Source of the DNA: Deltaproteobacteria bacterium
Lineage (GTDB): Bacteria; Myxococcota_A; UBA9042; DTJE01
NCBI GenBank assembly: GCA_029547805.1
Contig: JAKPOP010000010.1
Coordinates: 521,675-585,674 of the forward strand
DNA: 64,000 nucleotides
Reading direction: 5' to 3'
Shown here: positions 16,523-26,541 of the stretch, piece after piece
Layout of the letters: each line of letters opens with the position of its first letter
How positions within the stretch are numbered: position 1 is the first letter of the stretch
Notes under the pieces: generated by a model
Told to the model about the DNA's origin: nothing
The model's database searches: none
Seen by the model: the letters and a program-made list of their open reading frames with translations, nothing else
Translations under genes and position numbers: made by a program

Positions 16523-18073
16523 ATGCCGACGCTGACCATCGACGGACAGACCATCACGGTGGAACCGGGGACCCGGGTGATCGAGGCGGCCGATCGCCTG
16601 GGGATCGACATCCCGCGGTTCTGCTACCACCCGGGGCTCTCGGTCGCCGCCAACTGCCGCATGTGCCTGGTGGAGACCAACAAGAGCCCCAAGCCCGTGC
16701 CGTCCTGCTACGAGATGTGCGTCGACGGGCTGGAGGTGAAGACCCGCACCGAACGCATCCTGGAGGCCCGGCGGGCCGTGCTGGAGTTCATCCTGCTGAA
16801 CCACCCGGTCGATTGCCCCATCTGCGACCAGGCCGGGGAGTGCGACCTCCAGGACCTCTACTTCGCCCATGACCACCAGCCGTCGCGGCACTTCTTCCGC
16901 AAGCACCACAAGGCCAAGGCCCGGATCCTGGGCCCCCAGGTGATCTACGACGCCGAGCGTTGCATCAACTGCACCCGGTGCATCCGGGTCTGCAACGAGG
17001 TGGCGAAGGCGCCGCAACTGACCCAGGTCCAGCGGGGCGAGCGGACCTACATCGACGTCTTCCCGGGACATCCCCTGGACCACCCCTACAGCATGTGCAC
17101 CGCCGACGTGTGTCCCGTCGGGGCCCTGACGATCCGGGACTTCCGGTTCAAGTGCCGGGCCTGGCTGGTCCACGGGATCGACAGCGCCTGCACGGGGTGC
17201 AGCCGGGGATGCAGCGTCCGGGTGGACGTCTATCGCAACGCGGTGCAGCGGGTGGTCCCCCGCCCCAATCCCGACGTGAACCAGTACTGGGCCTGTGATG
17301 GGGGACGCCTCCTCTATCACCGCTACGAGACGGGACGCCTGGCGCAGGTCCGCCGGGGCGGAACCCCCTCGACGGCCCGGGAGGCCCTGGCGGCCCTGGC
17401 CGAGGGCCTGCTGGTCAGGGAGGACCTGAGGATCGGGGTGGTCCTGTGGGCCGGCATGACCCTGGAGGACGCCTGGGCCGTCGCCACGCTGGCCCGGGGC
17501 CTGGACCCGAAGGCCCTGTTCTTCCTGGCCGCGATGCCCGACGGCGCCGGGGATGACGTCCTGATCCGCCCCGACAAGAACGCCAACCGGGCCGGGGTGG
17601 GGAAGGTCCTGGAGGCCCTGGGCGTCTCGGCCCTCCCCCTGGACTCCCTCCCGGGGCAGACGACGGGTCTCCACTCCCTCTGGGCCTTCGGCGAGGACCT
17701 CCCCGGACCGGTGGTCCAGGCCCTCCAGGGCCTTCCGCTGGGGGTCTTCCACGGTCCTCGGGAGGAGGCGGCCGCCCGGGCCCCCTTCGCCTTCCCGGGG
17801 ACGTCGCCGTTCGAGACCGACGGCACGGTCGTGAACGAGTTCGGCATCGCCCAGCGGCTGCGCCGGGCCGTCCAGCCGGCGGCCGAGACGACCTCCCCGG
17901 CGGAGTTCGCCCGGGCCCTGGCCAATCGCCTGGGCCGACCCCTGGTCCCGCCGGGCGAGACGGACCTCTTCGGGGCCGTCGGCCGGGTCCTGGAAGGGGT
18001 CCTCGGCTTCTCCACCGCCTCGATCGGCAAGCACGGCCTGCGGATCGGGGACCTTCCCGGGAGGGCGTCATGA
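16523..18073 (+). CDS. nuoG: NADH-quinone oxidoreductase subunit G, short form
   Basis: Iron-sulfur subunit of the complex I electron-input arm. ATG at 16523. Visible ligand sets: a [2Fe-2S] ferredoxin domain (CYHPG, CRMC and a fourth Cys in PSCYEMC), the His/Cys cluster HPVDCPICDQAGEC, two 4Fe-4S motifs (CINCTRCIRVC and CTADVCP), and an extra N7-type set CTGCSRGC with a distant CDGG. The molybdopterin-like C-terminal part is short, since the protein is 516 residues against 700-900 in many bacteria. NuoE and NuoF, which normally feed it from NADH, are absent here. ATG of nuoH overlaps its stop. Confidence 0.93.
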   Translation: MPTLTIDGQTITVEPGTRVIEAADRLGIDIPRFCYHPGLSVAANCRMCLVETNKSPKPVPSCYEMCVDGLEVKTRTERILEARRAVLEFILLNHPVDCPICDQAGECDLQDLYFAHDHQPSRHFFRKHHKAKARILGPQVIYDAERCINCTRCIRVCNEVAKAPQLTQVQRGERTYIDVFPGHPLDHPYSMCTADVCPVGALTIRDFRFKCRAWLVHGIDSACTGCSRGCSVRVDVYRNAVQRVVPRPNPDVNQYWACDGGRLLYHRYETGRLAQVRRGGTPSTAREALAALAEGLLVREDLRIGVVLWAGMTLEDAWAVATLARGLDPKALFFLAAMPDGAGDDVLIRPDKNANRAGVGKVLEALGVSALPLDSLPGQTTGLHSLWAFGEDLPGPVVQALQGLPLGVFHGPREEAAARAPFAFPGTSPFETDGTVVNEFGIAQRLRRAVQPAAETTSPAEFARALANRLGRPLVPPGETDLFGAVGRVLEGVLGFSTASIGKHGLRIGDLPGRAS

Positions 18074-19104
18074 CCGCCACCTTCGTTGCCCTGACGGTCG
18101 CGAAGATCCTCGGGTTCATGGTGATCTTCGCCCTCTCGCTGGGGGCCGTGCTGACCTGGGTCGAGCGGAAGATGTCCTCCCTGATCCAGGACCGGGTCGG
18201 CCCCAACCGGGCCTCCATCGGCGGGGTCCGGGCCGCGGGCCTGATCCACATCATCGCCGACATGCTGAAGGCCTTCACGAAGGAGGACTTCGTCCCTCCC
18301 CAGGCCAACAAGGTGCTCTTCTACCTGGCCCCCGCCATCGCCTTCGCCACCGTGGTGGCGGTCTTCGCCCTGATCCCCTTCGGCCCCGGCCCCCTGGTCA
18401 TCGCGGACCTGGACAACGGCATGATCTGGTTCTTCGCGATCATGGGCTTCGGCGTCTATGGGGCCACCCTCGGAGGCTGGGCCTCCAACAACAACTTCGG
18501 CCTGCTGGGGTCCCTCCGGGCCGCGGCCCAGATGATCTCCTACGAGGTCAGCATGGGCCTCAACGTGCTGGGCATCTTCCTGGTCTTCGGGACCCTGAGC
18601 CTCACCCAGATCGTCACCGGCCAGGGGGACCTGCTGTTCGGGTGGCTCCCGAAGTGGGGCATCGTCGTGCAGCCGGTGGGCTTCATCCTCTTCCTGGCCG
18701 CCGCGATGGCCGAGAACAAGCGGGCCCCCTTCGACCTGCCCGAGGGGGAGTCGGAGATCGTCGGCTACTTCGTCGAGTACTCGGCGATGGGGTTCGCGAC
18801 CTTCTTCCTGAGCGAGTTCGTCGAGGTGGTCGTGATCGCGGCCATCGGAGCCACGCTGTTCCTCGGGGGCTGGCAGATCCCCTTCGTGGACCCCGCCGGG
18901 GCCGCCGGGGGATGGACCGCCGTCGCCCAGGTGGGGGCCTTCGTCGGGAAGGTCGTGTTCCTGTGCTGGCTGCAGATGCTGATTCGCTGGACCGTGCCCC
19001 GGTTCCGGTATGATCAGGTGATGGCGCTGGGCTGGAAGGTGCTGCTGCCCCTGTCGATGCTGAACCTGCTGGTCACCGCGGCGGTGCTGGCGGTGATCGG
19101 ATGA
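18070..19104 (+). CDS. nuoH: NADH-quinone oxidoreductase subunit H
   Basis: Membrane subunit at the base of the quinone chamber of complex I. The 344-residue protein has about eight or nine membrane helices. Family signatures include GAVLTWVERKMSSLIQDRVGPNR near the N-terminus and NKRAPFDLPEGESEIVGYF followed by VEYS in the central acidic loop. It starts within the nuoG stop (ATGA). Nothing is unusual in the protein itself; the oddity is the incomplete operon around it. Confidence 0.96.
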   Translation: MTATFVALTVAKILGFMVIFALSLGAVLTWVERKMSSLIQDRVGPNRASIGGVRAAGLIHIIADMLKAFTKEDFVPPQANKVLFYLAPAIAFATVVAVFALIPFGPGPLVIADLDNGMIWFFAIMGFGVYGATLGGWASNNNFGLLGSLRAAAQMISYEVSMGLNVLGIFLVFGTLSLTQIVTGQGDLLFGWLPKWGIVVQPVGFILFLAAAMAENKRAPFDLPEGESEIVGYFVEYSAMGFATFFLSEFVEVVVIAAIGATLFLGGWQIPFVDPAGAAGGWTAVAQVGAFVGKVVFLCWLQMLIRWTVPRFRYDQVMALGWKVLLPLSMLNLLVTAAVLAVIG

Positions 19105-19135
19105 CGGCCCTTCCGGGGTCGGGAAGGAGGTCGCT

Positions 19136-19651
19136 GTGGTCAAGGTGAAGGTGGTCGAACGGCCGCCGGCGGACCTGGTGGTCCGGTCCTGGTTGCCGGA
19201 GCTCTGGAAGGGCATGAAGGTGACCAACCGGCACTTCTGGGTCAACCTGCTGACCCGGAAGGGGATCGTGACGGCCCAGTACCCCGAGGAGAAGTTCCCC
19301 TATGCCCCCCGGTACCGGGGCCACCACCGGCTCATGCGCCGGGAGGACGGATCGGTGCGGTGCGTGGCCTGCTTCTGCTGCTCCACCGCCTGCCCGGCGG
19401 ACTGCATCCACATCGTGGCCGGTGAGCGGGGCGACGATCACGAGAAGTACCCGGTGGTCTTCGAGGTGGACTTCATCAAGTGCATCTTCTGCGGGATGTG
19501 CGAGGAGGCCTGCCCCTGCGACGCCATCCGGCTCGATTCGGGGATCCACCGGGCGCCCTCCTGCACCCGGGAAGGCGAGATGAGCCACAAGGAGGACCTT
19601 CTGGCCCTGGGAGGCCTCTCGGTGGCCCGCCAGGGCGGGGAGTACCGCTGA
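19136..19651 (+). CDS. nuoI: NADH-quinone oxidoreductase subunit I
   Basis: Two-cluster ferredoxin subunit (N6a and N6b) passing electrons towards NuoB. Two 4Fe-4S motifs are present: CVACFCCSTACP (with one extra Cys) and CIFCGMCEEACP. GTG at 19136 has GGAAGGAGG seven bases upstream. The 171 residues suit the family. The operon stops here: the expected nuoJKLMN genes do not follow, and the next gene is an unrelated lipoprotein with its own candidate promoter. Confidence 0.95.
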   Translation: MVKVKVVERPPADLVVRSWLPELWKGMKVTNRHFWVNLLTRKGIVTAQYPEEKFPYAPRYRGHHRLMRREDGSVRCVACFCCSTACPADCIHIVAGERGDDHEKYPVVFEVDFIKCIFCGMCEEACPCDAIRLDSGIHRAPSCTREGEMSHKEDLLALGGLSVARQGGEYR

Positions 19652-19688
19652 CCCTTCCCCCCCTCCCGGGAACCGGAACCCCACCCTC

Positions 19689-19717
19689 TTGACGCCCCTC
19701 GCCGACGCGGTTCATCA
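19689..19717 (+). promoter_or_regulatory. Candidate promoter for giant Cys-rich lipoprotein
   Basis: TTGACG at 19689-19694, 17 bases, then a weak TCATCA at 19712-19717. It sits between the nuoI stop and the lipoprotein start, supporting separate transcription. Confidence 0.4.
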
Positions 19718-19770
19718 TCGGTTCAACGGTGAACTGGAAGGGCGGGCTGTTTCTCTCACGGGAGGGAATC

Positions 19771-22700
19771 ATGGGCAGACGAACGAACGGTCTGGCATGG
19801 GGAGTCCTCACGGCGCTGCTGGTGGGCTGTGGCGGCGGGGGCGGGGGTCCGGCCATGGACCTGGCGGGACCCGATGTCGGGGACCCGGGAATCGTGACCG
19901 ACGTCCCTGCCGGCGACCCGGGGGTGCCGACGGACCTGACGGGACGAGACCTCGAGGCGGACGAGACCCCGACGGGGGGAGACGAGGGTCAGGACACGGG
20001 CCGGCCGGAGGACCTCCCGAGCGATCCGGGCACGGATGGACCCCATCCCGAGGACCTGGGCACGGACCTCCCCCCGGACCTACCCCCGGATCTTGCCGGC
20101 GACACGGGCTGCCTGGAGGAGTGCAGGGTCCAGAACGCCTTCGGAACCTGCACGGGGCAACAGCGCTGCGGAGAGCCCGAGACCTGCACCGCGGCGGTGC
20201 CCGCCGAGGAACAGTGCAACGGCCTCGACGACAACTGCGACGGCGTCACCGACGAGGGCGACCTCTGCGGCGAGGATGGCCTGGACTGCACCCGGGCCGT
20301 CTGCGCCGGCCCGGGAGGCTGCATCCAGGAGGTCCAGGCCGGCTGGTGCCTGATCGACGCCCAGTGCCACCGGGCCGGCGTCCAGAACCCGGCCAACGCC
20401 TGCGAGGTCTGCATCCCCGGTGACCAGGGTGGTTCCTGGCAGCCCCGAACCGGCCCCTGCGACGACGGCAATCCCTGCACGCTCGATGATCGATGCCAGG
20501 ACGGCGCCTGCATCCCCGGCCAGAACGTCTGCCTCTGCGCCCAGAACCAGGACTGCGCCATCTACGAGGACGACAACCGCTGCAACGGGACGCTGACCTG
20601 CGACACGACCCGCGTCCCCCACGTCTGCGTGGTGGACCCGGCCACCGTGGTGTCCTGCGACCCGTCGAACGACCGCCCGTGCCTGGCGAATCGCTGCGAC
20701 CCCGCCACCGGGACCTGCGCGATGACGCCGGTGGACGAGGAGGGGACCTGCGACGACGGGGACCCCTGCACCCGGGACGACCGGTGCCGCCAGGGGTCCT
20801 GCCAGGGCACGGCCTACGCCTGCGACGACGGCCTGGCGTGCACCGCCGATGCCTGCGACGGCACCGGGGGATGCACCCACGAACTGCTGCCATACTTCTG
20901 CCGGATCACGAACGCCCCGGGATCGGTGGTGTGCGTGGCCCAGGGCGAGAATCCCGAAGGAGACCCGTGCCGGTCCTGCGACCCCCGGCAGGACCCGGAG
21001 GCATGGACCTTCACGAACGCCCCCTGCGACGACGGGGATCCCTGCACGGCCGGCGACGTCTGCGTGGACGGCGCCTGCCTGGGCAATCCCTACCTCTGCG
21101 ATGACGGCCTGGACTGCACCGCGGAGTCCTGTGACGGTTTCGGCGGCTGCGAGGTGACGCTGGTCGAGGGATTCTGCGTGATCGCCGGCGCCTGCTTCCG
21201 GGACGGGGACCTGGACCCCGCCAATCCCTGCCTGTCCTGCGACCCGGCGGCCAATCCTCGGGAGTGGACCCCGAATCATCTCTCCTGCGAGGACGGCAAC
21301 CCCTGCACGACCGGCGAGGTCTGCGTCGGCGGGTCCTGCCGCGCCACCGGTTCCCGATCCTGCGAGGACGGAAATCCCTGCACCGACGACTGGTGCGACC
21401 CCGCGGTGCCCGGCGGCTGCGTGAGCCAGCCCAACACCCGCCCCTGCGACGACGGCAATCCATGCACGGTCGGGGACGTCTGCGACCAGGGGTCGTGCAT
21501 GGCCGGACCCATCCAGGCCTGCCAGTGCCAGGACGATGCCGACTGCCCCGACGACGGGGACCTCTGCAATGGCCGTCCGATCTGCTACCGGGGGGTCTAT
21601 CCGTACCAGTGCCTGATCGACCCCTCCACCGTGGTCGACTGCGACGGGAGCCAGGACACCGCCTGCCGCCAGAACCGCTGCGTGCCGGCGACGGGCCTCT
21701 GTGAGCCGACGCCCGTCCGGCAAGGCGAGGTCTGCGACGACGGAGAGGCCTGCACCGCCGGGGATCGGTGCCTGGACGGGACCTGCACCGGCACCGCCTA
21801 TGCCTGCGACGACCTGCTGGACTGCACGGCCGATGCCTGCCGGGGAGACGGGACCTGTCGGCATGACCTCCAGGCGGGCTTCTGCCTGATCGCCGGGACC
21901 TGCATGGTGGCCGGCACCCGGGATCCCGACAACCCCTGCCAGCAGTGCGACCCCCTGACCCGACCCTTCACCTGGACCCCCCTGGCCAACGGGACTCCCT
22001 GCAACGATCAGGATGCCTGCACCTCCGGCGACGCCTGCCGGAGCGGCCAGTGCCGGGGGACGGCCTACGGCTGCGATGATGGGCTTTCGTGCACCCGTGA
22101 CGCCTGCCTGGGCGACGGCACCTGCCGGCACGACATCGTGGCCGGGACCTGCCTGATCGACGGGACCTGCCGGGCCGACGGCGAGGCCCTGGACGAGTGC
22201 CGGTACTGCAACGCGGCCTCGTTCCCGGACCAGTGGACCGTGCGGGTTGGATCGCCTTGCAACGATGGCAACGCATGTACCCAGGATGACCGTTGCCAGG
22301 CCCTGACGGGACTCTGCGCCGGCACGCCCTATGACTGCGACGACGGCCTCTGGTGCACCCGGGACGCCTGCCTGGGCGACGGGACGTGCTCCCATGCCAT
22401 CGATCCCCTGGCCTGCGTGATCGACGATGCCTGCCAGGCCCGGGGCGATCGGAGCCCCACCAGCGAGTGCCTGACCTGCTGGCCCGAGCGGAGCCAGACC
22501 ACCTGGAGCCCCCTCCCCGACGGCCTGCCCTGCTCGGACAACAACCAGTGCACGGTCAACGATCACTGCGTGTCGGGAGTCTGCCAGGTGGGACCGGCCT
22601 TGAACTGCAATGACGACAATCCCTGCACCGAGGACCGGTGCGACCCGGCGGTCGGCTGCGTGAACCGCCCCTCGGACCGGCTGGCCCTTGACCTCGAGAC

Positions 22701-24798
22701 CCCGGGACTCTTCGAGTTCGAGAACTCGGCCCCCGAGACCGGCTGGCACGAGGCCGAGAACCCCCTGGGCTGGCCGTCCCGGGCCCTCTACTACGGCAAC
22801 CCGAACACCGGCACCTATGAAACGGGGTCCGATCGGAACTCCGGCGAGGCTCGGACCCGGGACCCGGTGATCCTCCATCCAGGAGACCCGGCCTTCCTCT
22901 CCTTCGACCTGTGGCTCGACACCGAGTGGTCCCGGTGGTGGGACACCCTGGGAGAGGGTCGCCTCTGGGACGCCGACAACCTGGAGGTCTGGGCCGAGTT
23001 CGACGACCACAGCCGAGAGATCCTCTGGGCCTCCTACTGGGGATGGCCGCAGTGGTGGATCACGAATTCCATGGGCCAGGCCATCGGGCCCCGGGCGGTG
23101 CGCGTCCGGGGGATCGACCTGCGCAACGTCCTCGTGGGGCGCGGCCATCCGCCCTTCCGCCTGCTGTTCCGCTTTGACACCCTCGATGGGACCATGAACG
23201 GCTTCGGCGGGGCGGTGGTGGACCGGGTGGTGATCGGCCAGACCTGCGACGACGGGGACGTCTGCGTGGAGGGAGAGTCCTGCGTGGCGGGGCGGTGCCA
23301 GGGCCTGCCATTGGACTGCCGCGACGGCAACGACTGCGTGATCAGGACCTGCGACCCGGAGATGGGATGCATGACCGTCGGCCTCGCCGAGGACCCGATC
23401 CCCTGCGAGGACTTCGACCGTTGCACGGAGGACAGCACCTGTCTCCCGTGGGCCGGATGGTGCCAGGGCGGGACGGCCATCACCTGCCCCGACGACCAGA
23501 ACGAGTGCACGGCCGACCGGTGCGATTCCGTGAAGGGCTGCGTCCACGATCCGGTCCCCGACTACCAGGTCCCATGCGGCGAGAATGGCTCCGGCGTCTG
23601 CATCGAGGGCCGATGTGCCACCTGGACCTCCTGGCAGGACGGCCTCCGCTTCGTCGGAGACTGGGTGACCACCTTCCAGGCCGGGACCTGGCCCGAACCG
23701 TCGGCCCCCCTCTCGATCGTCGGGGCCGTGGACCGCCGGAACGGGGTCCGGGACGACCCCATCTTCCCGGGCATCCTGGTCGGGGAGGGAAGCGCATGGA
23801 CCGTGGACTGGCGTTACTGGGGCATGGCCTTCGCGGCCGCCGATCGGCTGGCTGTCGGCACCCGTTACCATGACGTCTTCGGCACCTGGGTCCCCTGGAC
23901 CGGCACCTGGGTCCCCGGCAGCGGCTGGTCCTTCTCCCCGGAGGACAACCCGCCCCTGAATCCCCCGGACTCCTCGGTCGATGCCCTGTTCGACGCCGCC
24001 CTCTACTGGAGGGACCGGCAGTCCTACCTGATGGCCGGGCCCGGAGTGGTCCATGGACAGGCCCCCTACATCCAGGAATGCGCCTTCGACCAGGCGAACG
24101 GCACCTGGGGGGCCTGCAACACCCTCGCGGCCTTCGAACTCCCCGATCCCGCCTGCACGACCTTCCAGCAGATGACCCCCACCACCCTCTGGACGAACGG
24201 CTGGATGGCGTTGATGGGCGGTGCGGCGATCGCGTCGAACGGCCAGCGCTACCTGTCGATCCTGGTCCATGACGGAAGCAGCCCCTGCGCGACCCAGGCC
24301 GGTTTCCAGAGCGCGTTCTTTGCCCGGGATCCCTGGGGCCTCGGCCTCATGCGGCGATCCGACACCGAGGACCTCCTGGCGATGGGCGGCACCGACTACT
24401 GGAACCTCTGGGCCGCCGGGTCCCAGGGGCTTCTCCTGAAACTGGACCTGGGGTTGGGCTGGCGAACGATCGTCCCGAGCGGCCTGGCCGTGTCCTGGGA
24501 CGCCAGCCACACGGTCCGGTCGGTGCTGGCCGAGGATGGGGAGGTCCACTTCGTGGGCACCTGGAACGACCCCGTCCATGGGGAGATCCCCTTCTACCTC
24601 CATGCGACCCTGGACCGGGCCACCAGCAACCCCGTCTTTGACTGGCGCCAGGACTTCCCGGAACTCGCGGGCCTCGAGGCCCAGTTCCTCGATATCTTGA
24701 GGGATCCCAACACCGGCGACCTGGTGGTGGTCGGGTCCATCCATGACTCCCTGACCGATGTCACGATAGGGTTGCTGATGTGGTTCGGCGCCCACTGA
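19771..24798 (+). CDS. Giant Cys-rich repeat lipoprotein with MopE-type motif
   Basis: A 1675-residue predicted lipoprotein. ATG at 19771 follows GGGAGG and gives a signal ending in LLVGC (Cys about residue 20). An Asp/Pro/Gly linker leads to a MopE-like motif, CNGLDDNCDGVTDEG. About 800 residues of Cys-rich units follow, such as CDDGDPCTRDDRC and CDDGLACTADAC, in a longer alternating pattern of four unit types. A low-Cys beta-rich domain comes next (about 970-1150), then three more Cys units, and a C-terminal region of about 400 residues rich in Trp and Gly that may be a beta-propeller. Probably cell-surface or outer-membrane anchored; function unknown. Related in repeat type to 12180-13925. 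Confidence 0.85.
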   Translation: MGRRTNGLAWGVLTALLVGCGGGGGGPAMDLAGPDVGDPGIVTDVPAGDPGVPTDLTGRDLEADETPTGGDEGQDTGRPEDLPSDPGTDGPHPEDLGTDLPPDLPPDLAGDTGCLEECRVQNAFGTCTGQQRCGEPETCTAAVPAEEQCNGLDDNCDGVTDEGDLCGEDGLDCTRAVCAGPGGCIQEVQAGWCLIDAQCHRAGVQNPANACEVCIPGDQGGSWQPRTGPCDDGNPCTLDDRCQDGACIPGQNVCLCAQNQDCAIYEDDNRCNGTLTCDTTRVPHVCVVDPATVVSCDPSNDRPCLANRCDPATGTCAMTPVDEEGTCDDGDPCTRDDRCRQGSCQGTAYACDDGLACTADACDGTGGCTHELLPYFCRITNAPGSVVCVAQGENPEGDPCRSCDPRQDPEAWTFTNAPCDDGDPCTAGDVCVDGACLGNPYLCDDGLDCTAESCDGFGGCEVTLVEGFCVIAGACFRDGDLDPANPCLSCDPAANPREWTPNHLSCEDGNPCTTGEVCVGGSCRATGSRSCEDGNPCTDDWCDPAVPGGCVSQPNTRPCDDGNPCTVGDVCDQGSCMAGPIQACQCQDDADCPDDGDLCNGRPICYRGVYPYQCLIDPSTVVDCDGSQDTACRQNRCVPATGLCEPTPVRQGEVCDDGEACTAGDRCLDGTCTGTAYACDDLLDCTADACRGDGTCRHDLQAGFCLIAGTCMVAGTRDPDNPCQQCDPLTRPFTWTPLANGTPCNDQDACTSGDACRSGQCRGTAYGCDDGLSCTRDACLGDGTCRHDIVAGTCLIDGTCRADGEALDECRYCNAASFPDQWTVRVGSPCNDGNACTQDDRCQALTGLCAGTPYDCDDGLWCTRDACLGDGTCSHAIDPLACVIDDACQARGDRSPTSECLTCWPERSQTTWSPLPDGLPCSDNNQCTVNDHCVSGVCQVGPALNCNDDNPCTEDRCDPAVGCVNRPSDRLALDLETPGLFEFENSAPETGWHEAENPLGWPSRALYYGNPNTGTYETGSDRNSGEARTRDPVILHPGDPAFLSFDLWLDTEWSRWWDTLGEGRLWDADNLEVWAEFDDHSREILWASYWGWPQWWITNSMGQAIGPRAVRVRGIDLRNVLVGRGHPPFRLLFRFDTLDGTMNGFGGAVVDRVVIGQTCDDGDVCVEGESCVAGRCQGLPLDCRDGNDCVIRTCDPEMGCMTVGLAEDPIPCEDFDRCTEDSTCLPWAGWCQGGTAITCPDDQNECTADRCDSVKGCVHDPVPDYQVPCGENGSGVCIEGRCATWTSWQDGLRFVGDWVTTFQAGTWPEPSAPLSIVGAVDRRNGVRDDPIFPGILVGEGSAWTVDWRYWGMAFAAADRLAVGTRYHDVFGTWVPWTGTWVPGSGWSFSPEDNPPLNPPDSSVDALFDAALYWRDRQSYLMAGPGVVHGQAPYIQECAFDQANGTWGACNTLAAFELPDPACTTFQQMTPTTLWTNGWMALMGGAAIASNGQRYLSILVHDGSSPCATQAGFQSAFFARDPWGLGLMRRSDTEDLLAMGGTDYWNLWAAGSQGLLLKLDLGLGWRTIVPSGLAVSWDASHTVRSVLAEDGEVHFVGTWNDPVHGEIPFYLHATLDRATSNPVFDWRQDFPELAGLEAQFLDILRDPNTGDLVVVGSIHDSLTDVTIGLLMWFGAH

Positions 24799-24825
24799 TC
24801 CCGGCGGGTCGCCGGTGCGGGGCAG

Positions 24826-26319
24826 TCAGCGGGAGGGCCGGGCCCGGCAGGTGGCGAGCCACTCGCTCATGGCCTGCAGCGTCTTCGTCAACCACCAGCG
24901 TCCCTCGGCAAAGACCCCGTAGTCGGCCCCGGACATCGCCGCCGCAAAGCGCGTGGCATTGCCGTAGAAGAGCCAGGATTCGACCCACCGCCGCTCGATG
25001 ACCTCGTCGAAGGGGCTCCCCTGGCCCGGTCCCCGGGCGCATCCCCGGGCCCAGGCCTCCTGGACCATCCCGGTGGCGGTCCGCGTCTGTCGATTCGTCT
25101 CCTCGATCACGTGATGCAGTTTCTGGAAGTGGCCAGTGACCCAGGAGGTGCCATGGCAGGCCCCGCACACCGTGGCCAGGCGCCGCTCCCGCGCCTCCCC
25201 CTCCGCCGGGTCGATCAGGCCCGGAGAGGGGGTCCCGTCCAGTGCCGTGGGAAGCGGCAGGCCGTCGGCGCTCCGCAGGCCGGTGGTATCCGGCCCCTGG
25301 GGCGGCCGATGGGCATAAGGCAGTCCGAACAGCCGCCAGGCCAGGCGGTCGGCGAAGCGGTGAGTCCGGGGGACCATGACCCGGCCGGAGGCGTCGGCCA
25401 GTTCCGAGGCATGACAGGCGGCACAGGTCGGCGCCGTGAAGTCCCGGCCAGGGACCCAGGGGACCGCGTCGAAGTCGTAGGACGCCTCCCGGGACTTGAC
25501 GGTCACCCCGTGCTTGCTGACGGACCAGACCGGGTAGGCCGGCACATCGGGGCCCTTGTGGCAGGTGCCGCAGGTCTCGGCCTTCCGGGCCACCGCGATG
25601 GAGAACTCGTGGCGCACGTGGCAGGCGGAGCAGGTCCCCAGCGTCCCGTCGGGGTTGACACGGCCCACCCCCTGGTTGGGCCAGTGCGACAGCACCGGGA
25701 AGGTCATCTCACCGGCCTGGGCCGTGTCGCGGGTCACCGTGCCCACCACCCGGACCTCGGTCCCGTGGCAGGCCAGACAGGCGTCTGCCCGGGTCGCGTC
25801 TCCCGGGTCCGAGACCTTCAGGGACCGACCATCGCGGGACCGGATCCCGACCGCCTGATCCATCAGGTCCCGGAACAGGGGATTGCGGACCAGGTTGCCG
25901 TGGGCGTGGGCCATCCGGTTCTGCCGGAACTGGTCCGCCTCCACCGGGTGACAGGCGGCGCAGTCGGCCGGCGTCACGACGGGATGCATGCGATGGTCCC
26001 CGTGGTCCACCGTGTCGGGGTGCCGGTCCGGGTCCCGGGTGTGACACTCGGCGCATCCTACTGCGAAGGAGGCCGTGCCCTCGGGGGCCTCCCCCACCGA
26101 TACCCGGCGGGAGGCGGGGGGTTTCGCCAGGGCCGCCTGGACCGTGGTCCGGGCATGGCGAGACCGGCGCCAGTCCGCCACGACCCCTGGCGTGGCCTCC
26201 TCGTGGCACTCCAGGCAGTCCCGGGAGGCCGGGCTCAGGGGCGGGTCCTCGGCTGCCAGGCCCAGGGCCGGCCAGGTGCCACAGAGGAAGGCGATCCCCA
26301 GCAGGATATCCCGATCCAT
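24826..26319 (-). CDS. Octaheme c-type cytochrome, hydroxylamine oxidoreductase-like
   Basis: A periplasmic multiheme redox enzyme. The 497-residue protein has a signal peptide (to about residue 22) and eight CxxCH motifs, the first at residue 35. The context is typical of the HAO fold: CLECHEEATPGVVADW near the N-terminus, then WSVSKHGV, and APTCAACHASEL in the second half. Members of this family oxidise hydroxylamine or hydrazine, or run in reverse as nitrite or hydroxylamine reductases. The sequence alone does not tell which, because I cannot confirm the cross-linking tyrosine. ATG at 26319 follows GGAGG by five bases. No partner cytochrome or quinone oxidase is adjacent. Confidence 0.78.
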   Translation of the reverse strand: MDRDILLGIAFLCGTWPALGLAAEDPPLSPASRDCLECHEEATPGVVADWRRSRHARTTVQAALAKPPASRRVSVGEAPEGTASFAVGCAECHTRDPDRHPDTVDHGDHRMHPVVTPADCAACHPVEADQFRQNRMAHAHGNLVRNPLFRDLMDQAVGIRSRDGRSLKVSDPGDATRADACLACHGTEVRVVGTVTRDTAQAGEMTFPVLSHWPNQGVGRVNPDGTLGTCSACHVRHEFSIAVARKAETCGTCHKGPDVPAYPVWSVSKHGVTVKSREASYDFDAVPWVPGRDFTAPTCAACHASELADASGRVMVPRTHRFADRLAWRLFGLPYAHRPPQGPDTTGLRSADGLPLPTALDGTPSPGLIDPAEGEARERRLATVCGACHGTSWVTGHFQKLHHVIEETNRQTRTATGMVQEAWARGCARGPGQGSPFDEVIERRWVESWLFYGNATRFAAAMSGADYGVFAEGRWWLTKTLQAMSEWLATCRARPSR

Positions 26320-26541
26320 GACGGCCTCCGTCGTTGATCCCTGTCGATCCGGGATTCTGTCGCAGCGATCGAGCGCCGGTCAATGGACGCCCGACCGCCG
26401 ATGTCCTGGTTCTTGGACTCCCTCCCGCGCAAGGCGGCCCGCCTTGCGGTCGAAGGGCCTGGATCACGGCTCCGGTACAGGAGGCCCGGAGCGACGGGGA
26501 CATGGATCGGGCCCGGGGGACGGGACGCCCCGGGCACCGGA

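Noticed and set aside
20080-24795. A 1571-codon minus-strand open frame opposite the giant Cys-rich gene.
   Set aside because: Antisense shadow without a signal peptide or ribosome site; the plus-strand protein has clear signal and repeats.
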